Made by a program: the position numbers and the translations under genes. DNA of 64,000 nucleotides, taken from positions 62,001 to 126,000 of the forward strand of contig WLWZ01000009.1 in NCBI GenBank assembly GCA_012103315.1. Direction: 5' to 3'. Position 1 is the first letter of the stretch. Every line of letters starts with the position of its first letter. This document shows, in pieces, positions 34,655-43,311 of the stretch. The notes under the pieces were generated by a model, which worked only from the letters and a program-made list of their open reading frames with translations, was not told the origin of the DNA and did no database searches. Source of the DNA: Alphaproteobacteria bacterium. GTDB lineage: Bacteria > Pseudomonadota > Alphaproteobacteria > MPNO01 > UBA2964.

Positions 34655-35332
34655 ATGCGGATACTCGTTGTAGAAGACGATAAAGATTTAAATCGCCAGC
34701 TCGCGTCAGCTCTACGGGATGAGCAATACTCCGTTGATGTCGCCTTTGATGGCGAGGAAGGTCATTTTCTCGGCGATATCGAACCCTATGATGCCGTTGT
34801 CCTTGATCTTGGGCTGCCGGAGCTCGATGGTGTGACCGTCCTGAAACGGTGGCGGGCTGACGGACGAACAATTCCGGTTCTTATTTTGACAGCACGTGAC
34901 GCCTGGTCCGAGAAAGTGGCGGGATTTGATGCTGGCGCGGATGATTATGTCACCAAGCCATTTCGCATTGAGGAAGTGCTGGCACGTCTGCGGGCACTTA
35001 TTCGACGGGCATCTGGTCATGCTGCTTCGGAACTTTCTTGTGGTGGCGTGGTTTTGGATGCTCGCGGTGGACGCATCACTGTCGATGGCGCGCCAGTGAC
35101 GTTGACGGCTCACGAGTTCAAGGTGATTTCCTATCTCATGCACCATCGCGATGAGGTGGTATCTCGAACCGAACTCACAGAACATATCTATGAGCAAGAC
35201 TTTGATCGGGACTCTAATACGATTGAAGTTTTTGTAGGCCGATTGCGCCGCAAGTTGCCCAAAGGTTTGATCCACACGGTTCGCGGACTTGGCTATCGCC
35301 TTGCTGAGCCTGAGTCGAATAATAAGGAATAG
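34655..35332 (+). CDS. OmpR/PhoP-family response regulator
   Basis: Receiver 'MRILVVEDDKDLNRQLASALRDEQYSVDVAFDGEEG...VLDLGLPELDGVTVLKRWR'; winged-helix C-term. Confidence 0.95.
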   Translation: MRILVVEDDKDLNRQLASALRDEQYSVDVAFDGEEGHFLGDIEPYDAVVLDLGLPELDGVTVLKRWRADGRTIPVLILTARDAWSEKVAGFDAGADDYVTKPFRIEEVLARLRALIRRASGHAASELSCGGVVLDARGGRITVDGAPVTLTAHEFKVISYLMHHRDEVVSRTELTEHIYEQDFDRDSNTIEVFVGRLRRKLPKGLIHTVRGLGYRLAEPESNNKE

Positions 35333-36746
35333 GCGTCAGGATTTGTCTTCCGCACCAGAAAAACAATCGCATACAGGACAATCAATTGCCGTTCGTTTGA
35401 TTGGTGCGGCGGGGCTATGGGTCGCGATTATGCTGATCGTTGGTGGGTTTTTGTTGTCCAACCTGTTTCGGGGTCCGTTGGAACAATCATTTGAACAACG
35501 CATGGAATTTCTTCTCGATAGTCTGATTGCCGCCGTTGAGGTCGGGCATAACCGTGAATTGTTCCAGCGCCAGAGTCTGGGTGAACCGCGATTTTTGCGT
35601 CAATACTCAGGTTGGTATTGGCAAATAGCAAGATTGGAAAATGGCAAAGTAATCGCCCGTTCGCGATCGATGTGGGATTTCGAACTGGCCGTCAGTGATG
35701 TTCATAAGGGTGTCTTGCGGCAGGTGTCACGAACCGAAGGACCTCTCGGACAAAGGTTACAATTGCTTGAAAAGCAAATTACCGTCGAAGGGATGGATGG
35801 TGCCTATCTATTTTCCGTCGCTGCTGACCGGCAAGACCTGATCGACACGGTTGATAGTTTTAATGTGACCTTAAGCTGGTCGCTTGGCGTTCTGTGGGTG
35901 GGACTGGTGCTCGCGGTGTTTCTCCAGGTTAGGTTTGGTTTGCTACCATTACAACGAATGCGTCGATCGCTTGCTGATATTCGGGAAGGTCGTGCTGAAC
36001 GGCTTACCGGCTCGTTTCCGAAGGAGGTTAGCTCGCTGGCGGAAGAGCTCAACGGTTTGTTGGACCACACCACTGAAGTGCTGGGACGGGCTCGGTCACA
36101 TGTCGGCAATTTGGCACATGCCTTAAAGACGCCGCTGGCCGTGCTTGGCAATGAGAGTGCCAGCCCAACCGATAAAATGCCGCACATTGTCGATGAGCAA
36201 ACGCAGCTAATGCGACGTCATGTTGATCATCATTTGGCACGCGCTCGGGCAATGGGGCAGGCACCTCTTCTGCGGGGACAAACTGCTTTGCTGCCGGTTT
36301 TGGGCGCCGTCGCCAGGACGTTGGAGAAGATCTACGCCCATGATGGTGTGAGCATCGTCGTTTCAGCGCCAGAAAGATTGACCTTTCGCGGCGAGCAGCA
36401 TGATCTTGAAGAAATGCTCGGTAATCTCGTCGACAATGCCTGCAAATGGGCCAAAAGCGAAGTTTCACTAACGGCAGAAGCATTATCGGAAGCTGGTAGT
36501 GGTGGCTTGCAAATTCGTTTGCAGATTGACGATGACGGACTAGGCGTTCCGGCTGAGAAGCGGGATGAAATTTTTAGGCGTGGCGAACGCGCTGATGAGT
36601 CCACGCCGGGCAGTGGCCTTGGGCTTTCAATCGTTCGTGATATCGCAACGCTTTATGGTGGCGATGTAGCGCTCAGTGACGCACCGTCTGGTGGCCTACG
36701 GGCCACCCTGGTTTTACCGGGAGCTGTTCTCTCGGAAATCACCTAA
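35289..36746 (+). CDS. sensor histidine kinase (PhoQ-like)
   Basis: 'VGNLAHALKTPLAVLGNES' H-box, 'LVDNACKWAK' N-box, 'PGSGLGLSIVRDIATLYGG' G-box; the exact start may be downstream of 35289. Confidence 0.92.
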   Translation: MAIALLSLSRIIRNRRQDLSSAPEKQSHTGQSIAVRLIGAAGLWVAIMLIVGGFLLSNLFRGPLEQSFEQRMEFLLDSLIAAVEVGHNRELFQRQSLGEPRFLRQYSGWYWQIARLENGKVIARSRSMWDFELAVSDVHKGVLRQVSRTEGPLGQRLQLLEKQITVEGMDGAYLFSVAADRQDLIDTVDSFNVTLSWSLGVLWVGLVLAVFLQVRFGLLPLQRMRRSLADIREGRAERLTGSFPKEVSSLAEELNGLLDHTTEVLGRARSHVGNLAHALKTPLAVLGNESASPTDKMPHIVDEQTQLMRRHVDHHLARARAMGQAPLLRGQTALLPVLGAVARTLEKIYAHDGVSIVVSAPERLTFRGEQHDLEEMLGNLVDNACKWAKSEVSLTAEALSEAGSGGLQIRLQIDDDGLGVPAEKRDEIFRRGERADESTPGSGLGLSIVRDIATLYGGDVALSDAPSGGLRATLVLPGAVLSEIT

Positions 36747-39088
36747 CTTTTGCTATCCTGAATTGCTTGCCAGATACGGTGAGGGGTGGCGGGCATGTCT
36801 ATCTGCGTAACACCGATTGGCGCTAACGCATCTATAATGGCGTTGATCACAGCAGCCGGGGCTCCAGTTGTGCCGCCTTCACCAGCGCCCTTCGCCCCTA
36901 AAGAATTGGTCGGGCTCAACACTTCGTTCAACGTGCTGTCGAAAAACGGCAGATCCTCCGCCCGTGGTAAGGTGTAGTCCAGGAACGAACCTGACAATAA
37001 CTGGCCGGTCTCTGGGTCATAAACTGTGTGCTCATGCAACGCTTGGCCGATACCTTGGGCGACGGCACCCTGCGACTGACCATGCACGATCATTGGATTT
37101 ATTGCCCGCCCGACATCATCGACGACCGTAAAGGCAATGATTTCTATGGCACCCGTTTCCGGGTCGATTTCTACTTCGCAAACATGGCAGCCGTTGGGGT
37201 AGGTGACATCGTCGCTGTCATGCAAAGAGTCGCCGCCAAATTCACCTGCAGCGCTGTGTTCGGAACTCGTTTCGTCAACCGCACGGGCGACCTCAAACAT
37301 ACTGATAGAGCGATCTGTCCCGGTGATGAGGTAATGTCCGTCGATAAAGGAAATGTCTGCTGGTGCTGCTTCCAGTAACTCTGCGGCGACGCTGAGACCG
37401 GCCTTTATAGCTTTGTCTGATGCTTCTACCAATGCGGGTCCGGCCCGCACGATGCTCCGTGAGGCATTGGTACCGACACCTGTTTTGATGAGTTCAAAAT
37501 CTGACTCCACCATTTCGATGCAATCGATAGAGATGCCGAGTTGCTCAGCGATAATTTGTCGGAAGGTAGTTTCATGTCCTTGGCCCTGGGCGACCGATCC
37601 AGCACTAAACAGAACGGTTTCATCGCCCCGAATGGTAACGCTGCCATATTCCTTGGGGACTCCGCCGGCGCCTTCAATGTAATTACAGATGCCGATTCCC
37701 CTTAGCCTCCCGCGTCGGGCGGCTTCTTTTCGACGTTTCTCAAAGTCATCCCACGTTGCACGGGACAGTGCGGCGGCCATGTTCTCAACGTATTCGCCAC
37801 TGTCATAGGTTGAGCCAACCGGGCTGGTATAAGGCATAGCGTCTGGCGGCACAGCATTGCGCCGCCGCAATTCAACCCGGTCGAAACCGCTTTGCCGAGC
37901 AGCCTCATCGATTAGACGCTCTAGCGTATAGATTGCCTCGACCCGCCCAACACCGCGATAGGAAGCTATGGGAACGGTGTTGGTAAAAACGCCTGCGAGG
38001 TTGAGATGCACGACGGGCGTTTTATATATACCCGGCAGCATACGGGTGACATTGCGCAGCGCCGTAAACGGGGAGCTACCCGCCAGATACGCGCCCAAAC
38101 TACAAACACCGGAAACTTTGAGGGCGAGAAAGTCGCCGTCGGCGTTAAGTCCCAACGTACCGCGCATAACATAGTCGCGGCCCTGGTTCGCGGTCATAAA
38201 TTCTTCGGCCCGGGTCGCGAGCCATTTGATCGGGCGTTTCAATTTGCGCGCCGCCCACATCACAACGGCATATTCGGGGTAGGTGAAGGAACGGGATCCA
38301 AACCCACCACCGACATCACGGGAAATGACCCTGATATTTTCTGGGTCGACTCCTAACGTGTGGGAAAGACGGTCGCGGGTGACATGGACACCCTGGCAGC
38401 CAATATGGAGCGTAAACTTCTGAGTTTCTGCATCAAATTCGGCGAGAGCGCCACGCGGCTCTAGAAAGCAAATCACCACCCGGTTATCGACTACCTTAAC
38501 CGAGGCAACATGCTTCGCTTCTGCGAGCGCTTTGTCAGTGGCTGCTTCATCTCCGGCAACCCAGTCGAAACACGTGTTGTTCGGTGCTTCTGGCCACAGC
38601 TCTGGTTGGCCTTCATCCCGAGCAGCGACGGTGTCTGTGACGACCGGTAGTACGGAATATTCGATCTCAATCTTTTCGGCGGCCTCCGCTGCAATCTCCA
38701 GTGTTTCGGCGATGACGACAGCTACTGGATCCCCGACATGCCGAACGCGTTCGCGGGCCAGTGGGTAATAGGGTGGGCTCGGCATCGAGCTGCCGTCTTT
38801 GTTGGGATAGAGGGGACCGCGTTCGGCGACGTCAGAGGGAAGGACGTTGACGTTGCTAGTTTCGAGATCAGCTGCAGTATAAATAGCGACCACGCCGTTG
38901 GTTGCCCTAGCTGCGGATGTGTCGATATTGCTAAATTTGGCATGGGCGTGCGGCGAACGAACAAAGGCTGCGTGCAATTGCCCATCAAGATTATGGTCGT
39001 CGGTATAGCGGCCTTGTCCCGTGAGAAGTCGATGATCCTCCCAGCGGGGAATCCACGCGCCGATGCCGCTACTCTCATTTGCGCTCAT
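36743..39088 (-). CDS. xanthine dehydrogenase family protein, molybdopterin-binding (large) subunit
   Basis: 'RWEDHRLLTGQGRYTDDHNLDGQLHAAFVRSPHAHA', 'DVGGGFGSR', 'GAKGAGEGGTTGAPAAVINAI'. Confidence 0.94.
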   Translation of the reverse strand: MSANESSGIGAWIPRWEDHRLLTGQGRYTDDHNLDGQLHAAFVRSPHAHAKFSNIDTSAARATNGVVAIYTAADLETSNVNVLPSDVAERGPLYPNKDGSSMPSPPYYPLARERVRHVGDPVAVVIAETLEIAAEAAEKIEIEYSVLPVVTDTVAARDEGQPELWPEAPNNTCFDWVAGDEAATDKALAEAKHVASVKVVDNRVVICFLEPRGALAEFDAETQKFTLHIGCQGVHVTRDRLSHTLGVDPENIRVISRDVGGGFGSRSFTYPEYAVVMWAARKLKRPIKWLATRAEEFMTANQGRDYVMRGTLGLNADGDFLALKVSGVCSLGAYLAGSSPFTALRNVTRMLPGIYKTPVVHLNLAGVFTNTVPIASYRGVGRVEAIYTLERLIDEAARQSGFDRVELRRRNAVPPDAMPYTSPVGSTYDSGEYVENMAAALSRATWDDFEKRRKEAARRGRLRGIGICNYIEGAGGVPKEYGSVTIRGDETVLFSAGSVAQGQGHETTFRQIIAEQLGISIDCIEMVESDFELIKTGVGTNASRSIVRAGPALVEASDKAIKAGLSVAAELLEAAPADISFIDGHYLITGTDRSISMFEVARAVDETSSEHSAAGEFGGDSLHDSDDVTYPNGCHVCEVEIDPETGAIEIIAFTVVDDVGRAINPMIVHGQSQGAVAQGIGQALHEHTVYDPETGQLLSGSFLDYTLPRAEDLPFFDSTLNEVLSPTNSLGAKGAGEGGTTGAPAAVINAIIDALAPIGVTQIDMPATPHRIWQAIQDSKS

Positions 39089-39198
39089 TCAATGCTCCCT
39101 GTCTCTTCTGACCATTCTCAACAGTTGTGCGATTTCACGGAAGGGGCATTGCGTAAAAAATTTGCTATAGTCACGGTAAAGATAACGATGAGTTCGCT

Positions 39199-40107
39199 AT
39201 GCCAATAACTGTTGAGAAACTGGGCCAGACATTTTTTGCCATTGTTCAGGGAGTCGATGCCCAAGAGCCAACGGTGTCAGAAGATATAAACGCGATCATC
39301 GATGCTATCGACGATTATGGTGTGTTGCTGTTTCCCGGACAAACACTGAATGAAGAACAGCACATGGCGTTTAGCCGTCAATTTGGCGAGCTCGAAGTGA
39401 CCTATCAGAAAGGCCGAAAGCGTCGCTTACGGGCGGAATTTGCTGATGCGTCAAATCTTGGGCCCGATGGTGAACTCCTCGCGCCGGATAGTGAACGGGC
39501 CAAATACAATAAGGCAAACCAGCTCTGGCATTCTGATGCGTCCTTTCGGGCAATTCCGTCAAAATACTCACTGCTCTATGCGGAAACCGCGGCGAGCAAA
39601 GATGGTGAAACGGAGTTTGCAGATGAGCGCGCTGGTTGGGATGCCCTAGACGACGAACGTAAGACACGCGCCGAGAAAATGGTCGCAGGTCATAGTTTGA
39701 TGACCTCGCGGATCAAAACCGGCTTTAAGACCTTCACCGCAGAAGAAGGGGTTTCACTTAAGCCCGTGCCACAGCCTGTGGTCCGAACCCATGACCCTAA
39801 AGGCCGCAAGAACCTGTTTTTGGGCTCGCATGCCGGTGAGGTTTTTGGTGAAGCGTTGGAAGAAGGTACCCAGTTTCTCGAAGAATTGTTGGCCCATACG
39901 ACGCAGCCACAATTTGTTTATCGCCATAAATGGACGGTGGGCGATCTTGTGATGTGGGACAACCGACGTGTTATGCACCGCGGTCGTTCTTGGGATGAAA
40001 GCGAGCGGCGCGTCATGCGGCGGACGACATTGGTCGGGGATGGGCCAACGGTGATCGATGGTCAGCCGATTAATGAGGCCGAGTACCTCCGCCAGGAAGC
40101 GTCCTAG
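39199..40107 (+). CDS. TauD/TfdA family dioxygenase
   Basis: 'QLWHSDASFRAIPSKYSLLYA', 'MWDNRRVMHRGRSWDESERRVMRRTTL'. Confidence 0.93.
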   Translation: MPITVEKLGQTFFAIVQGVDAQEPTVSEDINAIIDAIDDYGVLLFPGQTLNEEQHMAFSRQFGELEVTYQKGRKRRLRAEFADASNLGPDGELLAPDSERAKYNKANQLWHSDASFRAIPSKYSLLYAETAASKDGETEFADERAGWDALDDERKTRAEKMVAGHSLMTSRIKTGFKTFTAEEGVSLKPVPQPVVRTHDPKGRKNLFLGSHAGEVFGEALEEGTQFLEELLAHTTQPQFVYRHKWTVGDLVMWDNRRVMHRGRSWDESERRVMRRTTLVGDGPTVIDGQPINEAEYLRQEAS

Positions 40108-40823
40108 TCTTTATAGCCTGACCGCATCACCCAATATTCCCAAGCACGATCAAGACCTAGAGGGCCCAGCTGGTTCACGTTGCACAGATCGACTTCTGCT
40201 GGCGTCAGGAAATCAATCTCACCGCCCAACAGTTTTGCCTGCATAGTCATCTTGGCGGTAGCTTGCAGATAGACCGCTGTCATAACGACTTCCTGAATAT
40301 TTCGTCGGGCACAAACACAGCCGTGACGTTTCATGAGAGCCGCCGCATTTTCGCTTAAGGTTGCCGCGAGATCGCGACCTTGCTCCATTGTGACAACGAG
40401 ATGATTGGTTTCGCCAAATTTATCGCGGATATCCCAGATCGGCACATGGGCTCCCATCGGCGCACTCATATGGAGTAGGGGACGGATGAGGGTATTCGTT
40501 GCGGCGAAGGGGATGACTTCCTGGGAGTGATTGTGAACAACAGAATTTACATCGGAACGAACTTCGTAGATGCCGCCATGAATGGCCCGCTCACCGTAAG
40601 GGGTTCGCCCTTTCAAATCACCAATCGGTTCGCCGTCGAGCCGAAATTCAACGATGTCATCCGTCGTAATCAATTCAGGGGCGCGCGAAATCGAAATGAA
40701 ATAGCTCTCAGGATTGTTTGGATTGCGGACGCTAATATGGCCGAACGCATCGACGACACCCTCCCGCGCTAGAATACGGTTTGCGATTACGAGATCGCGT
40801 ATTAGGGGTGTGACGTCTTCCAT
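40104..40823 (-). CDS. class II aldolase/adducin family protein
   Basis: 'DAFGHISVRNPNNPESYFISISRAPELITTDDIVEF', 'GERAIHGGIYEVRSDVNSVVHNHSQEVIPFAAT'. Confidence 0.93.
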   Translation of the reverse strand: MEDVTPLIRDLVIANRILAREGVVDAFGHISVRNPNNPESYFISISRAPELITTDDIVEFRLDGEPIGDLKGRTPYGERAIHGGIYEVRSDVNSVVHNHSQEVIPFAATNTLIRPLLHMSAPMGAHVPIWDIRDKFGETNHLVVTMEQGRDLAATLSENAAALMKRHGCVCARRNIQEVVMTAVYLQATAKMTMQAKLLGGEIDFLTPAEVDLCNVNQLGPLGLDRAWEYWVMRSGYKD

Positions 40824-40845
40824 CGAGATCTTCCTTCTCTAATAC

Positions 40846-42048
40846 CTAGCAATAAGGACAGCCAGGACTGTCCATAAAATGGGCGATTTGCATGGGTGGT
40901 GGTGTTTGCTGGCTACGGGTCTCTACGATCACCTCGCCGTCAATAATTACGAATGAGATGCCCGGCAAGTCGCCATGCGCGATAGCGTCGCCCAGCGTTG
41001 TACCAGCTGAGCCTTTAACGGGTCCGGCAATGACCAAATCCGCCGGAGCCCCTTCTTTCAGAATACCAACATCTAAGCCGTGTGCTTTCGCGGTATTGCC
41101 GGTGGCGACAGCGATGGCTTCTCCCGGGCTCATCTCACATATAGAGGATAAGAACAGGATGTTTCGTAACATGCCGCGTGGGATCACACCCGTACCGCCC
41201 GGCGTGTCAGTGCCCATTGTCAGGCGATCCAGTCGACCCATTTCCATTAGTCGGTTCGCGACTAAATAGGTCGAACGATAGTTGTTCGATGAACACACTT
41301 CGAGGGCGAATTCGGTGTTGTCGACAAGTAAATCGAGATCCTCATCTGACATTGGTATCGGTCCACCAGAAACATGGGCAGCGATATCAGGCTGCAGCCA
41401 GGATAAGGTGTCGAACCCGCAAACCCGGCTTGACCCGGACCGAGAGACACCGCCGGTGTGTACTTTGGTTCGTATGCCACGTTCACGCGCCATCGCGGTG
41501 TAGCGAATGGCCTCTTCTTTATTGTCTTCAAGCGGGAAAAATATGAATTTCACGAGAATGGAGCCTGCGTCGGCGAGCCTGTTGAAATGGCTTTCATCCA
41601 TTCCCGGAACCAGCAAGCATGTTCCCGCATGCACTTTGACTCCACCCCAACGGACGCGACCGGTCGTTGCCCGCGCTACTTCGGCGAGCGATGTGACGAG
41701 GTCGGCGGTGAGGTTTTCATAGTCGAGTCCCGGCGTATGCAATTCGCCAGCGGAAATCATTGTCGTGCTGCCACCATGCATATAGTTGGTGATCCACCCG
41801 ATTGAATCTTGTGCTGGAGTCCATTCACCGAAAACCGGATGGATGTGACCGTCGACCAAACCGGGCAGAACCGCACAGCGCTCAGCGTCAATGGCTTTAT
41901 CGCATTCTATATCAGTGGGCGGGTTGAGAGATTTAATCTGATCGTTCTCGATCAACAGTGAGGACACGTCTGCCTCAGGTGACTTCAGGTCACCGGTAAA
42001 AAACTCGCCAATATTGCTGATCAGAGTTGTCGTCACGTTGCGCCTCAA
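40846..42048 (-). CDS. amidohydrolase, enamidase-like
   Basis: 'VDGHIHPVFGEW', 'MHGGSTTMISAGELHTPG', 'GVKVHAGTCLL', 'VHTGGVSRSGSS', 'HVSGGPIPMSDEDLD', 'MGTDTPGGTGVIPRGMLRNI', recalled as the enamidase pattern; the annotated ATG may be upstream of the true start. Confidence 0.8.
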   Translation of the reverse strand: MRRNVTTTLISNIGEFFTGDLKSPEADVSSLLIENDQIKSLNPPTDIECDKAIDAERCAVLPGLVDGHIHPVFGEWTPAQDSIGWITNYMHGGSTTMISAGELHTPGLDYENLTADLVTSLAEVARATTGRVRWGGVKVHAGTCLLVPGMDESHFNRLADAGSILVKFIFFPLEDNKEEAIRYTAMARERGIRTKVHTGGVSRSGSSRVCGFDTLSWLQPDIAAHVSGGPIPMSDEDLDLLVDNTEFALEVCSSNNYRSTYLVANRLMEMGRLDRLTMGTDTPGGTGVIPRGMLRNILFLSSICEMSPGEAIAVATGNTAKAHGLDVGILKEGAPADLVIAGPVKGSAGTTLGDAIAHGDLPGISFVIIDGEVIVETRSQQTPPPMQIAHFMDSPGCPYC

Positions 42049-42152
42049 CTGTTTGTGTGAATAAAGCGTATCCTATGGTCCGCCCCTTGTCAGCGGGCGA
42101 ACGGCACGGCATCTTTCTGCTAAATAAAAGAGAGCGTTCTAGGGAGACAGGA

Positions 42153-43220
42153 ATGGTTGCTCGGGCACCACAAATCGACACTGTAATCAGTAATTTCACA
42201 CCACGATTTATCACCAGCGGTGTGCCGCTGGCTGATTTTCAGGAAGCCACTGATGGGCTGGTGAATTGGGAAGATTGGCTACCACGCTGGTCGGCACGCG
42301 CTGAGATTCACGAGGAGATGGGGCGTGAAGCGTTGGCATCTGGCAAAGGGATGAGTGCGGCTGATCATCTGACAACCGCAGCCCTCCTCTATCATTTCGC
42401 GAAATTTATGGCGGTGCAGTTCCCGGAAGACATGCGGGCGACTCATTCTAAAGCCGTTGAATGTCACCGTCTTGCCTTGCCACATATGGACCCACCGGGT
42501 GAACGGGTAGCGATCCCGTTTGAAGGGCATGAGCTATTTGGCAATCTTCGTAAACCTGTTGGCGTTGAAAATCCGCCGGTCGTGATCATGGTCCCTGGGC
42601 TGGAAGCAACTAAGGAAGAGATTTTTGGCTATACCCCGGCATTTCTGGCGCGCGGCATGGCGACCCTTCCCATCGATGGGCCGGGTCAGGGTGAAGCGGA
42701 ATATGACCTGCCCATCCGGGGCGACTACGAGGTCGTGGCGGCGGCGATTATTGACTGGATTGAAAGCCGTGATGATCTCGATGGCAATCGGGTTGGAATG
42801 TTTGGTGTCAGTCTAGGCGGGTATCATGCGCCACGTGCGGCATCGTTTGAAAAACGTATTAAGGCCTGTGTGGCGATTTCCGGTGCCTACGACTGGGCGG
42901 AGAACTGGGACAAGAAATCCGATCTCAATCGTGAAGTGTTCCGTATTCGATCCCATGCGGAAACGCTTGAAGAGGCACATGAGAACGGTAAGACGCTGAC
43001 GCTTAGGGAATGCGCAAAGAACATTACCTGCCCGATTTACATTATCGCTGGAGGGCTTGATAGGATCACTGCCGTAGAAGCGGCAAACCAGCTCGCAGCC
43101 GATGTATCTGGGCCAAAAATTGTATCAATTGTGGAGGACGGAAATCATGTCTGTCACAACCGTCCCTATAAAGTTCGGCCTCAAACGGCTGACTGGCTCG
43201 CGGAACATCTTGGCGCCTAA
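42153..43220 (+). CDS. alpha/beta hydrolase (FrsA/DHPON hydrolase-like), paralogous to 18144-19379
   Basis: 'RVGMFGVSLGGYHAPRAASFEKRIKACVAISG', 'IIAGGLDRITAVE', 'VEDGNHVCHN'; start at ATG 42153 after a GGGAGA SD. Confidence 0.85.
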   Translation: MVARAPQIDTVISNFTPRFITSGVPLADFQEATDGLVNWEDWLPRWSARAEIHEEMGREALASGKGMSAADHLTTAALLYHFAKFMAVQFPEDMRATHSKAVECHRLALPHMDPPGERVAIPFEGHELFGNLRKPVGVENPPVVIMVPGLEATKEEIFGYTPAFLARGMATLPIDGPGQGEAEYDLPIRGDYEVVAAAIIDWIESRDDLDGNRVGMFGVSLGGYHAPRAASFEKRIKACVAISGAYDWAENWDKKSDLNREVFRIRSHAETLEEAHENGKTLTLRECAKNITCPIYIIAGGLDRITAVEAANQLAADVSGPKIVSIVEDGNHVCHNRPYKVRPQTADWLAEHLGA

Positions 43221-43311
43221 AATTTGATGCTCCGACTCCCGTTGACCGTCTGAGGTTGATCGGGCATGTAAGGGGCAACCATACGCAACCGTATGGACAT
43301 GGAGGAATGAG

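Noticed and set aside
34383-34871. 162-aa minus-strand ORF overlapping the PepSY and response-regulator genes
   Set aside because: Antisense to well-supported genes; no independent evidence.
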